Source of the DNA: Sanguinoderma infundibulare
Taxonomy: Eukaryota; Basidiomycota; Agaricomycetes; Polyporales; Polyporaceae
Assembly: GCA_032821775.1 (NCBI GenBank)
Contig: JAVLRN010000002.1
Location: 4,092,001-4,156,000 of the forward strand
Length of the DNA stretch: 64,000 nt
Direction of reading: 5' to 3'
The notes below the pieces were generated by a model. That model was not told where the DNA came from. It saw nothing but the letters and a program-made list of their open reading frames with translations, and ran no database searches. Shown in pieces: positions 33,140-45,011 of this stretch. A program made the position numbers and the translations under genes. Position 1 is the first letter of the stretch. Every line of letters starts with the position of its first letter.

Positions 33140-33683
33140 CGACGTACGAGTCATTCATCTTACAGATATCCAGAAGCCTCGCCACCGCCAACGGAGCGCG
33201 GATATGCGTGTAAGCAGGCGTAAGCAGACGTGGCATTCGCCACGCTTTGCTGCGAGTCCGCCCGAGACATAACGGGAGTTTTCGTGAATGTTCTCGAACG
33301 TGTCCGTTTAAGGAGTGTTGTCGGTGTGGCTGTGTTCTTTACCCTCCGTGCTCGAAAGTCCCACCAGGACACATCCGGATATGAGGACAGGCACCTGAGC
33401 GCCACGACCTCAGAAAGCCGAGCGAGATGACGTCGGGCTGTGTCAACACGCATGACTCATGAGAACCGAAGCCGCCGCTGGGCGTCGAGTTCGACTCGGA
33501 CTCGTCTTGACCAAGTCCCTCTAGGTGCAACCATTTTGGGAACCCTACGTTAAGGTTTGGCTAGGGGGCCCAGTACGGGCCTGTCGGGGCGACTCGGGAG
33601 CCGGTCGTTTCTTGCCCGATTACCCAGTTCCTTCGTTGCACCCATGTCTCGCCACTGCACTCTTTCCTGCCTCGCGTTGCACT
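33140..33683. other. intergenic, nothing recognised
   Basis: Region between the divergent hypothetical gene and the J-protein gene. No repeats or genes seen. Confidence 0.4.
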
Positions 33684-34487
33684 ATGCACAAAGCATGTAG
33701 ATTCCTGCGAACATCCGGGGTTGACCATGCGCGATTCGCATCCACAAGTGCAGGACTTTACCCGTTCCCCGCACATCCTGGCCCGACACCCCACCAGGTA
33801 TTCCACCTCCCGGTAGGAGCCAGTCAGGAGGAGGTCAAGGCGCGCTGTACGTGTTTCCATTCTACCTGGACTCTCTGTTCCCTACAAGGACGTGTCCGCT
33901 GATGCTCCTCGAAAGATTACGAGCTCGTTCGGATACACCACCCCGACGCCCCACACGGACGGGACCTCTCCCCTGCCATCCGACGGTCACGGTTCCAGGC
34001 TATAACAGCAGCGTACGACACGTTGCAGGGAAAGACGGCAAGTGGACCCACGGGCCCAGTCGACATATACCGGGAAGAGATCCTGCGGAGGAAGCGCGCA
34101 TGGGCCGCACACGAAGAGTCCCGTCGTCGCTCCGGGCCTTCAGGACAGGAGTGGACGGCGAGCGCGGACGACCGGTGGAAAGACCGGATCATCGTGTTCA
34201 TCGGCCTCATGGTGCGTCTCCTTTCCATTGTCATTCCGAAGGCCAAACAAAGAGGCTAGATGGTTTGGGGACAGGCTCTCGGGGCAGGGCTGGGGCCTGC
34301 GTTTGTCCTGCCGTCGTATACGGCGTCGCGTCAGGCCCACGTGTCCGCGTCGAGGAACCTTGCGCAGGCGAGGCAAGAAGCACGGGAGTTTGGGGAGGAG
34401 CGGCGGCAGAAGATTAGCGAACGGGTGAAGGAATACGAGGAGAAGCAGGCTCGGGGCGGGACATCAGACGGAGCTGTCCCTTCGTGA
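33684..34487 (+). CDS. mitochondrial-type J-domain protein with one membrane segment
   Basis: Exons 33684-33846, 33916-34211 and 34275-34487 give about 223 aa. The start MHKACRFLRTSGVDHARFAS fits a mitochondrial presequence. The J domain begins at PFPAHPGPTPHQVFHLP, with YYELVRIHHPDAP containing the essential HPD (63-65). The sequence AAYDTLQG closes the J domain. A hydrophobic segment at about 145-165 (IIVFIGLMALGAGLGPAFVL) spans the second intron and probably anchors the protein. A coiled-coil-like charged tail follows. J-proteins stimulate Hsp70 ATPase; the specific client is unknown. Confidence 0.82.
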
Positions 34488-35324
34488 TCGTCTACAGTTG
34501 AGTTGTCGAGCTACTATTGCTTTGCATTGACAGAATGCTATCACCATATCCTATTATCATCCACGCCGCACATTTCCGCCCACCCATACCCTCTCATCCA
34601 TAGCTCTGATCCGTTCATCAATGTAGACGTTCCCAATCACTCCCTCACGTATCGGAAAACAAATATCTAGTCGGCCTGTTTGCTACAGTGAAACTTGAGG
34701 GCTCCCCACGCAGCGCGGTGATGCTGTATCAGCCAACATATCATCGGACGTTCGTTTGCAAACCCAGAAGCACATTAGGATGAAGAATTGAGCCCACATA
34801 AGCGGTGCCGGTACACTCAGCTGCTGCAACTTGAGATCTAGAGACGCATGCACCGCGTGCCTTGATAACTTGGAGGCTCACGCCGGTCCGATAGATATCC
34901 GGAAACACCGCCAGCGCATGATCTCGATGTGCTCAATAGGATGAGAAGCCCAGGGCGGAAAGTTAGTCAACTACGTATCGTGTTGGTGGATACACTCCTA
35001 CTTCTAAAACAAATGCGGTGTGTGGCTTGTGGAAAAATGCCGTGAATCAATACGGATATAGCGCAAGCTAGCGAGTCGCGAAACAGTATGTGTGCCGTAT
35101 CAGCCCGAGAAGTCGAACCCCTCGTTATTCCCGCACAATGTCCGCACGCGCCAAAGTCCTCGTTCGTACATGCAGATATTCTTCCGCCGCCTCAGACAGC
35201 CGTGAAGATGAGACATGGATAACTGGTGTACATCATGCACGAGATCGCGTGTGTGGATGTGTGTTCGTGTGTTTGGATGGAATATTAATGCGATGCCCAG
35301 TCCAAGATAAGAGACGTAAAGAGG
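34488..35324. other. intergenic between convergent genes
   Basis: 3' flanks of the J-protein and transporter genes; no gene seen. Confidence 0.5.
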
Positions 35325-37560
35325 CTACAGCTTCGAAAGCACGAGACCGATGACAACGAAGAGGATCGTCGACGGCGGGGTGACGAGGCAGTACGACCAG
35401 AAGATAGTCCGGCTGATGAGTCGCTCGAACGCGTCCCCCGACGCCGCCTGCGTGATCTGCGCCAGCGTCAGCGCCGGAGGTGATGCGACCAGCAGCACGT
35501 TCGACACCACGAACACCGGGCTGCAAAACCAAAGTCAGCATCGACACCTCGAAGCAATTGAACGAAAAGACGCACTCGTCAAACACCCGCTGCCAGTCGT
35601 ACTTCGTCGACAGCACCATCAGCGGCAGCAGCACGAGAGGCGTGATGATCATCCGCGACAGTATCGCGACCACGACCGTCTTCGTCTCGCCTGGTCGCAG
35701 CTCCTTATGCGCCGACGTGCCCAGCCCGCCCTTCATTGAGAACATGTGAAGCAGCGATGTCCGCGACGCATTGCGCTCCGAACGGTGCTCAGGCAACTCG
35801 CGGCGGCGCAGCGCCGCCTCGGGGTCGGGCGGGGTATGGAAGTACGCGCCGAGGACAACAAGCGTGATCGGGATCGAGCAGTTGCCCGCCGAGGCAATCG
35901 CGCCCTTGACGGGCGGGAAATGATCCTCGAGCGCGTGCTGGAGCGGCTGGATGCACGCGACGACGAGGGACGCGAGAGCGGCCCACAGCGGCACGGTCAT
36001 GAACTCGCGGAACGTGTGCCAGACCTTGCGCGTCCGATGCCTAAGGCGCCGCATGCGCGACTGCCAGCGCGAACAAGTAGGATGGGTGCGCTGGCGGCGG
36101 CCGGGCGGGAGCTCGTCATCGCTATCTTCGTACTCGGTCGTCTGCTCGGAGCCTTCGGACCGAGAAAGTGCCGCAGAGCGCGTGTCGGGCGTATTCGGGT
36201 AAGAATAGAAGGCCTTCTGACCGGCACTATCCTCGACCGACAACCCGGGGTTTGCGGATCGCTGGGCTACCGTTTGCGAGTCGCCAGAGGACACGGACGC
36301 AGTTGAACGTCCGTGGTGGAGTATACGTTCTTCGGCCGGGGAGGGCGGGAAGGCAGATTCCTCAGGGCTGATCAAAGGACTTGCCTCGACGGCACCCTCC
36401 TCCACGCCCTCTGGATCTGCTTGTGATAGCAAACGGACTCCGTAGCTCCAGCGGACCTGACGAATAAAATGACTAAGTTGACGGCGGAGTTTGCAGAGCG
36501 CAGTAAGACGTACCACCATGCCTAGCGTGGAATATAGGACGAGATAGGTCAATGCACGACCGACCATGGCGTCCCTGTTATCGTCATCGTCCCACTTCAA
36601 GCCTGGCACGGTGATGACAAGACTCTGCATGAGCGCTATGGGGAGCGAATTTGAGTTCATGAACATGGACGCCGCAATCGCAAAAGCCCTGCAGCGAAAG
36701 GTTAGTTGGAAGTCGTAGCTCCAACGACGATATAAGCGCACCTTTGAGACTTTTTCAGCCTCATGATGATGCTGAAGACGTATGCGACGACCATGGACAC
36801 GATAGTGGTGACGACGAAGAATATGGGTATGATCCATAGTTCCCGGAGCTTCGCTGTGGCGTTCTGGTGAGATCCACCTCTTCCAGAACAGGATGTACCC
36901 GACTCGCACTCACCTGGTGATAGGAAGAAGGCGACCTTGGAGAAGAGAAGCGACGGCGTAAATATCGAAACATTCAGGCGATTGAGTTTCTATTTTTGGA
37001 ATGGATTAGTTGAGTTTAGTTGGACAGGACCGACAGGCACAATGCCATGGAGGATCGATAGAGATAGACGAAAGGGGCTCGGGTTGCGGCGCGCAGCTCT
37101 AGTTTATGAGAGCTGAATAGAATCTTTCCAACGGGGAGAACGCATGGGAGGCGGAACGGAACATGAAGCTATTGTGACGCGTTTGCCCGGGCAACGCAGC
37201 AGAACGCCGCACGGAGACTGCGTACGGCAGCATACGCGTCCTTGAGCCCCGTCCGCCCAATGCTGGCTTTATGGGTAGATGTAGAGGAGATGGGGATCCA
37301 ACAGCAGGATAACCCCACTAACCAAGAGACAGCCAAGCCATAGGTCGAGGGACGAACCTTCTGAGTGTTTTTATCAAGGATACCCTTGCGCGCGAGGACG
37401 TAACCGGCGATACATATGAGGAAGACCTCGAGAATGGACTATAGCAAACACCACCGCAGGTCAGCAGAGCTTGAAAAAAGAATGGCGACTCCAAGGAACT
37501 CACTTCGAAGGTAGTCTTGAGCAGCGGTCCGATAGGTGTCCCGCCGTTTTGCTCCGCCAT
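35325..37560 (-). CDS. auxin-efflux-carrier (PIN-like, Mem_trans) family transporter
   Basis: Seven exons: 37560-37504, 37438-37358, 36989-36914, 36853-36742, 36688-36514, 36456-35576 and 35520-35325. The product is about 525 aa. N-terminal membrane segments include VFLICIAGYVLARKGILDKN and LNVSIFTPSLLFSKVAFFLS, typical of fungal ECM3-like members of this family. A long polar loop of about 200 residues (Ser/Arg/Pro-rich) separates them from the C-terminal bundle, which ends PPSTILFVVIGLVLSKL. Probably an ER or plasma-membrane carrier of unknown substrate. Intron 2 is 368 nt, far longer than its neighbours, which are 53-65 nt. Confidence 0.88.
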
Positions 37561-40500
37561 GCAGTGTCAGTACCCAAGAAGACTTGGAATATGCAAACGA
37601 AAGTGAACTGGATGCGAAGCTTGAAAAGGCGACGAGGTAGAAGTGCTATGAGCACAGAGGGAGAGCTGAGGGGGTCCAGACAAGGTGAGCGTAGCTTGTG
37701 TCATAGTTAAGGACCTGGGTGGCGTCAATTCCGGTGGAGTTATCTATCCCAGATCCTGTGCCAGATCCAATCCAATCACACCGCAGCTCCGGTGCCCAGC
37801 CCGCCACATTGCACTCTCCCGGAGCCTCCTTGCCCATATCGAGCAGTGGCTCCCTCAGGGCGCACCAGATCGACGGAGGGCGGCCGGCGTTCAAGGAGCC
37901 AAGCCCGGGCAGATAAGATAGTGCCCACGCACGTTCGCTTCTCCCTTCGCGAACAGTCGCCAACTTGTCTTCCTGTCTCTCTGGACACCCGTCTGTCTGC
38001 GAACATCAGAGTCCCTCGACCCTCAACAGATGCATACGGCAGAATAGAACCCACTCAGGGAAAGCGGAGGCCGATGCTCGACGTAGCCGACGGCACCACC
38101 GACCGTATGACCCCCATAGAACGGTAGGTTTGCCCGTGTACCGTGCGCGAGCATGGGAAGAAGGACAGAAGAAGCCCGACAGTGTGGAAACAGGGTCCGT
38201 ATCGAGTAGCATCGAGCTCCCATCGGGTCGCCAAGCACCACCGTGCCCTCCGTACCCTCCTCGCCAAGCACCACCTCAAGAGTTCTTCGACGCGTCATTG
38301 GTGATCTGGACGGTCGATTGCGCACGCCGCGGCTCGCACATATAGACCGGTGCCTTGCAGAACCCCCGACTTGCGGCGTCCGAAGGGTGGTGTGGAAAAC
38401 GAGATGGGAACCATCGGAATGTCTCAGTCGACAGAGGACGGGAAAGAACTTCAACGAGAACGCTGCGGGTCAGCCGACAACGGCGGAAGTCGGAAACAGC
38501 TCGAACGTGAGTAGCTCAGTCAGTCGCGTTCAGTAAACCCCTCGTCAATCATTCAATCGAAGAAGTCGTTATCGGACTTCTTCCACACTTTTACGTGTCG
38601 TGGCGCAAAACAGCACCCCCGAGAATCGCGAACGCTTGCTAATGGACCATTCCAACATACCTACGGCCGATGATGAACTAAATACACACACCATGCCTCA
38701 TGGCGCGACGACGGCGTTATGCCCAAAATGACGCCGAAGGTACCCCTCAAGGGCAAGGACGTCTGGCAAAACACGACATGAGCCGCCCATCCCAGCGATA
38801 ATGCGCTACAGTCTTCACGCACCTTTGAAGCTTTATCAGAGAAGATGCCACCATCGGAGGCGTTCCCAATCCCGATTAATCCTTAAAGCTTCCGGAGGCA
38901 TTGGACGGTCTGGCGTCTGCCTCAAACTACTTGAACAACAGGAGCGGCGTGGTTGTGCAGACGTTCATCGAAATCTGGAACACTGAGGATTGCACGCGAT
39001 TAGAAATCGTTGTCAATGCACATGATGATGAAGGTACGGAACACACCGGAGAGGATGCCCCTGCTGAGCACGCAAGGTTCGCGTGATAAACGCAGGTACG
39101 AAACGGCCTACTGAAGTAGAGCAAGGTCGAGGGGTGGAGGACACATAGTCTGAGTAGCGACAAGCCCAAGGCCAGATTTTCAAGGTCTGCAGAAGTGAGG
39201 GCGATGGAATGAAGGGCAAGGGTAGGGGTGCATATATTCATCCGTGACTCGCGCGTGAGAGAGCAGCGGATGCGAACAGCAAGGGTGATAGCGCGATAGA
39301 TGGAGCGCCGCACGCAACGACAAGGGAACAACACGATCGCCGACTAGAAATCGACAGCATGAGCAGCATGGCAACTCGGCCGGCAGAGGCACACCGTCGC
39401 ATGTGAGGTGAGACGAAAGAAAGCCGTGTGCGGACAGGACATTCCAGTTGATGCGGGCGGGACGAAGCTGAAATAACCTCTTGATCTATGAACGCCACCT
39501 GCTATATACCAACCAGACTTCAGCCAGGCACGCGGGGTACCGTAGCCCTGGTCCTCGAACCTAAGCCATGGGCAGCACGAGCGGCGAACCGAGAGTTTGG
39601 TAGAGAGAAGTGAGGGCAAGCTTCCCGGTCCTTTGCGAGATGCCGAGAGCCGAGAGTAGAAACGGTTCCGAGGCAGCGGAAGGGCGGTTATTGCGGGGGA
39701 CCAGCCGTCTGGATGGAGGGCTTTGTCGCTGAAAGCAGGCGGAAGGCTCCCGCTGAAGCGCGGACGGCGATTGGTGTCGTGGGCGTGGATCATCCGAAAT
39801 GACCCAGCGAGAGCGAGGGGCGCATGGTCTCGAACGTTTAGACTGCATTGTTAGGTAATTCGCCGTGCAACAGCGGAGGAACGAGCGAAGCGCGTTGGAA
39901 TAACGGGCGACATTTCTCATGAACGCTCGTCTACGCCCGTATGTTGCAGCGGGCGTCCCCAAAAGACTTGGACGAGTTCGGAGGACTGCGGAGAGATTGC
40001 GTTGAGAGGGAGGGCGAAGAGGAGATCTCCCTGGTGAATCAGGCGAGATCGATGCTTCGAGAGGCGGGCTTCGCAGTGCGAGAGCGAGTCCAACAAGACG
40101 TGGTGTATGGGAATCGTATGTCGGCGTAAGGAGGACTGGAGCCGCGAGAGACTTCCTGCCGGGGAGAGGGCGAGCGTCTGGGGGGTTCTTGAAGATGAAT
40201 CGTGACATGGCGTGGGGCCGTGACCCCCTTGCTGGGTCGGACACGAGTTGAAGCGGAGAGAGAGAACCCAGGCAAAGGGCCCGCCGGCGTTACAGAGGCC
40301 AAGGCAGCGTGTGCGCGGAGAGTTCGCCGCCCTTAGAGGGCCGTCCAGGGGCAATACATCTAGTTTCCGACAGAGCTTGAAATTGCTCCCCGCCCTGGTT
40401 GGCTGTCAGCACACGTACCCACACACGGCAGAACGACAAAACCTTCCTTTCCATTCCTGACGCTGCCCAGCTTGGACGCGGACGTCCGCTCGACGACCCA

Positions 40501-41029
40501 TGGTCTAACTGGCGGGCGGCGCCAGAGGACGAGTTGCTGTGTAAGCGCCCGCACTCGCTGGTGGTCGCAATTTCCCACGTGAACTCCCTTCGAACTCCCC
40601 TAACATCAGCCCTCACGCCCGCTGCGTCCCCAAAGCGAATATTCGGTGAGTCGTCCGTCGTTCTCGGTCGTGTTTGGCGGGCATGGTGCGGGCGGAGGCA
40701 TGCGAAGCGTTTGGGCGGAGCAGGAACTTGGCGAGGGAACGACAGGAAGGGCAGCCGTCGGGCAGTTCTGGCGGCGACGATTCGGAAACGGTGATTTGAG
40801 TCGGAGTGAGTGCTCTGCCCTCCCTCCCGCCTGCTCCGCCTCCCGCACCCACAGCTGCCGCGAACATACGACCCTGTCTTGCCCTCCGCCATCGCCCTCG
40901 ACCGCCTGTCCGTCCAGCTGCGTTCTTCGATGACTAACAGCGACGCCCCACAGCGACCAACCGCCGTCGCTCGACATCCGACACTCTCTGCTTGCTGCTC
41001 ATCCACACGACCCATAACATAACAATAAT
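37561..41029. other. gene-poor stretch with one exon-like segment
   Basis: No gene supported. Around 38841-39033, MPPSEAFPIPINP and PEALDGLASASNYLNN.RSG read like protein but lie in frames offset by one base, so this may be a broken gene. The rest, including long antisense frames at 39.3-41.2 kb, shows no family features. Confidence 0.4.
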
Positions 41030-42818
41030 ATGTCTGCGGAGCACTCGAAGGCATCCTCGTCCGCCTCGTCGAGTCCGCAGGAGGCCCCTCAAGCACCCGC
41101 CATTGCCCACTACCCTCCGCCCTACGCTGGGCACTATCCGCCCCCTCCAGGCCCGTATCCGTCCTTCTACGCCTACCCCGTTCCCGACCCGTCCCACCAC
41201 GACCCGAACAATCCCAATGGTGCATCCACGCAACCGGTCGCGCCGTTCTTCATGGCTATGCCACCTCCGCCCCCTGGGATGGTGTATGCATATCCCATGC
41301 CTCCCACAGCGCCAGGTATGTCTCTACTCCTCCCCGTGCTTCACTCCACCGGCCATGGAATCTCATCGTTGGAATTCACCGCGTCTCAAGGCTACCCCTT
41401 CCCTCATGGGATGCCTGCTCCGCAACCGCCCCCTAAACCGAAGAGGAAGCAGGTCAAGATGGCGGTGAGTAATCCTCCTCTTGTCAGAGTTCCCCGTCCA
41501 ACATGCGCCTCGCCACGCGCGTGCCGGTGTTACTCGCCTTGCGTCATGCTAGCGCAAACCACCGGTCGGGCTGGCATCCTCTGCGGTACTTTTCTGGCGA
41601 CGAGTGATCGCCGTTGCTCTCCCACCCCGAAACGGGAGGTTGGTCTAGTGCGGTTCGGCGTCAGGCCGCCTTGAAGCTTCCACGTCGCGGACTTCCCGAT
41701 AGTCCGGCGAGGGGAAAGGCCCGGTTGTCGTTTTTACGTCCTTCGGGGGCGTTTGCGAGAGATAGCGGCTCGAACGTTGAGACAGGGTTTGATTCGTGCC
41801 CGCGGAGATGCTCCCGCAGCGCTTTCGGTCGTATTAAGAACGCCTGCAGCGTTTGAGCACTTCGTCGTGGTGTTCTTCTTTTCGAGCCGCGTGATCGGTT
41901 TCTTCATTTTATTCAAGACGCTGTTGGCGGATCTTGTCCTCATGCTATCGCTCTTGACAGTGCACGAATTGCGCGGGTGCTTGCAAACGTTGCGATGAGG
42001 CTCGGCCATGCGAGCGTTGCGTCAAGTACGGTCTTGCGGAAACCTGCATCGATGGTGTTCGGAAAGAGCGCAAGAAGGGGATCAAGCGTGGCCCTTACAA
42101 GCGCAAGAATCGCTCTGCGAGTGGAGACGGGGGCGCCGGTTCGTCTCGCAGTTCATTCAGACGTCACATTTGCACTGACTAAGAAGGATGTTTAGAAACC
42201 ACGGAGGCGACCAGCGAGCAACCAGCTGCAGTACCTCCGCCGCCACCGCCCCCGCCTGGCTACCCTATTCCTGCGGAGGGTTATCCTTTCCCTTATGTCT
42301 ATCCTCCGATGGGCTATGTTCCCGCGCCGCCTGATGGTCAACAGCATCCCGAAGGCGCAAATGGAGCTCCTTCTACCATGCCACATCCCTTCTATGCTGG
42401 TTATCCCGCTATGTATCCCCATCCGTACGGGTACCCTGGTGCGCCGCCGATGCCCTATCCTCCGCTCATCCCTGCGCCAGTCGCGGCGTCTCCGAACGGC
42501 ACTGCGAAGGCGGACTCGGCGTCAGCGCCGCCATCTGCCAATGGCGCTTCGGCTTCTGCAGACCCTGGCAAGGGCAAGAAGCGCTCCAGGGGGAAGAATG
42601 GGGACGAAAACGGGCGTGCCTCCAAGAAGGCGAAGGATACGTCTCAGGGTGGCGTTCAGCAGCAACTGCCGAACGGCGGACCAGGGGTTGCATCACTGGA
42701 GAAGGAGCAGCAGCCTCCCCCTCCGTCGTACGCGGGTCACGTCGACCACTCTGCAGGCCCTGGACCTGTCTCTGCGTTCGGCGGGCCGGAGCCTAGGCCT
42801 CTCATGGCCGCGATGTAA
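41030..42818 (+). CDS. Zn2Cys6 transcription factor, Pro/Tyr-rich, widely conserved type
   Basis: Exons 41030-41315, 41391-41464, 41961-42138 and 42196-42818 give about 386 aa. Pro/Tyr-rich flanks (HYPPPPGPYPSFYAYP and YPPMGYVPAPP) surround a central C-x2-C-x6-C-x5-C-x2-C-x8-C cluster. The cluster begins exactly at the start of exon 3 (KQVKMA then Cys). The basic extension RKERKKGIKRGPYKRKN after the cluster is, from memory, strongly conserved in Agaricomycete orthologues. This is the best candidate for the parental form of the four smaller paralogues here. The intron before the cluster is 496 nt, the longest in the window. Expected to be a nuclear DNA-binding regulator; target genes unknown. 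Confidence 0.85.
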
Positions 42819-43822
42819 CGCCTCCGATATCGACTGTGGTCACCGGTCGTCCATGGAACCGTGCTCGTGCTCCCGTGCTCTCGACAAGTATCTCACCGCA
42901 CCCCGCTACACTCTGTCCGCTATCATCGTTTTGGATACGTTGCTATCACTATCCCTGTCGTTTTCTGTCTATGATTTCTTTGTGGCGTCTTCCCGTCCCA
43001 GTCTTCAGCTGTCTGTATCTGCACGGCGCTGAACCTGTCTCCACGCTCTTTGGGCACCAACAGTGTCATAGGCCGTTCGCCTCCATTGTTACTCGTCTCT
43101 CCCTTCCCTGTCCTCGTCGTCCGAGCTGCCGCCGCATCGCGCAGGTGGGCGCACGGCCGCATGGACGCCGAAGGCGTCTGACATAGGGGGGCGCGGTCGG
43201 TCGCTGTTGCTGGCCAGACAGCTGCAGAGGGGTTTTGTATATGTGCGGACATGTGTATACGTGTACGATTATCTGTCGTGTAGAGATTTTTTTTCCGGAA
43301 GAGTCCTTCGTTCTTCCCATATTCGTACCTCCTCTTCATTTTGTCTTCATCTGTTACAGTCTGTCTCGGCGATTGCTACGTTCCTTCTGTTGTACTTAGT
43401 ACGTACATGTATATGTTGACTAGGGCTCGAACCGGCTGTGTACGATATGTACAGTCCGCACGGTAGTAGAAGCCAATAGCGTGCTTGGACTTGGCTCGTG
43501 TTTTGCCTAGGTCTTTAGAGGTTGTGCTGGACTTTGTCGTATGTCCACCCTAATAGTGGTTGCAGTAAGCAATACACGGAGCTTCTGTGCCTCACGCGCA
43601 CGAGCCGGGGAGAGGTTTCGAACTTGAGGTTGGAGGAGGAGGATGGGCGGCAGCTGGGAAGCCGGTGCCGAATGATGACGATGACCCCGGAGACCCCACG
43701 TGTGCATGGATATTTGCGCCAGGACTCCTTTTTTGCCGCTCGAGCCAAGGTCCAGCTCACACCCTTGCCAACGCTTCGTTTTGCTCACTACGGCCACCCT
43801 CACCTCGCTGTCTCTCTCCACC
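42819..43822. other. 3' flank and MAM33 promoter region
   Basis: No additional gene supported between the Zn2Cys6 gene and MAM33. Confidence 0.5.
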
Positions 43823-45011
43823 ATGTCTGCCCTCCGTGCTCTCCGCCAGCTCACCGCTTCATCCTCGCGCTCGCTCGCTGCTCGGTCAGTGACGCGTTCG
43901 GTTACTCGGGCGACGGTCGCAGCGCGTCTCGCGCCTGCTGCGTCAAGAGCGTTTTCGGTGTCTGCGAGGAGGTTCGGCGAGGGTGCTAGTGAGTCTTATT
44001 ACTCTTTTCTCGAGTCCCTGGTCCACCAAGCGCAGGCGCTGACGTGGCGTCGGGTCGTCTGCAGCGGACGTCGCGCTGTCGCAGAGACTGGCGGAGGAGT
44101 GGAAGTACGAGAGCGAGTCTGCGCAGCAGGCCGAGCCCGAGTTCTTGAAGGCGTTCAAGGCGCAGGGCACTTGGTCGGTGAGTGCGCACGCACGAGTGGA
44201 CGTTTGCCTCGCGTGCGGAATTTGACTCGGGTGGTGTTGCAGATCGTGGACAGCCCTGGGTTGGACGAGGTCACCCTGACCCGCAAGTTTGGCAACGAAG
44301 AGTGCGTGTGGGGGTCACGAGCCCTCTAGGTGTGGAGCTGATGTATGCTTTGCAGCATTCGCTTGATCTTCTCCATTGCCGACATCCAGGCGGACCAAGA
44401 CGCCGCGTTTGGGGAACAGGAGGAAGGCGAGGCGGGTGAGGACGGAAGCGAGGATGCTGAGGCTTCCGTCCACTCCTACCCCGTCCGCTGCTCGTTCTCG
44501 TTCACCAAGGTACGTTGCACGCGGCCCTTTTCCAGAGTGCTGCTCGCTCACGACTGCGCTCGTTCTCGCAGGCTTCGACCCCTGGTACGCTGACGATCGA
44601 CGCGCTGTGCCAGGAAGGCTCGTTCGTCATCGACAACATCTCGTACTACGCTGACGCCAAGGTCGGCACCGAGCTCACCGCGGAGGCGGACTGGAAGCGC
44701 AGGGGTTTCTACCTCGGCCCTCAGGTGAGAGAGAGCCAGCGATGACATCATAGCGTGCGAGTGCTTACCGCGGACATGGTGCAGTTCGACACGCTCGACA
44801 TTGCGCTGCAGGACGAGTTCGACAAGTTCCTGCAGGAGCGCGGCATCAACCAGACGCTCGCCTACTTTGTCCCCGAGTACTCCGAGTACAAGGAGCAGAA
44901 GGTCGGTGTATGCGCTCAGTCTGTTAGCTGCCTGGTTGTGACCGTGTCTTTTTATGTTTGCAGGAGTACGTCAGCTGGCTAAAGAACGTCCACAGCTTCG
45001 TCGAGGCGTAA
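43823..45011 (+). CDS. MAM33: mitochondrial acidic matrix protein, p32/MAM33 family
   Basis: Exons 43823-43988, 44065-44177, 44243-44301, 44356-44509, 44572-44724, 44785-44901 and 44964-45011 give about 269 aa. The first 50 residues are rich in Arg, Ser and Ala without acidic residues, a clear mitochondrial presequence. Then come AEEWKYESE, an acidic stretch (EEGEAGEDGSEDAEA), and DEFDKFLQERGINQTLAYFV with YVSWLKNVHSFVEA at the end. These are hallmarks of the doughnut-shaped p32 trimer, which supports mitochondrial translation and ribosome assembly. All introns are 54-76 nt, with phases consistent. Confidence 0.93.

Noticed and set aside
40290..41225. 311-codon open frame on the minus strand
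   Set aside because: It overlaps the promoter and first exon of the Zn2Cys6 gene, is Arg/Ser-rich without motifs, and looks like a GC-rich shadow frame.
43420..43490. minus-strand tRNA suggested by CCGGTTCGAGCC
   Set aside because: T-stem pairing fails at the third base pair and the acceptor stem is absent.
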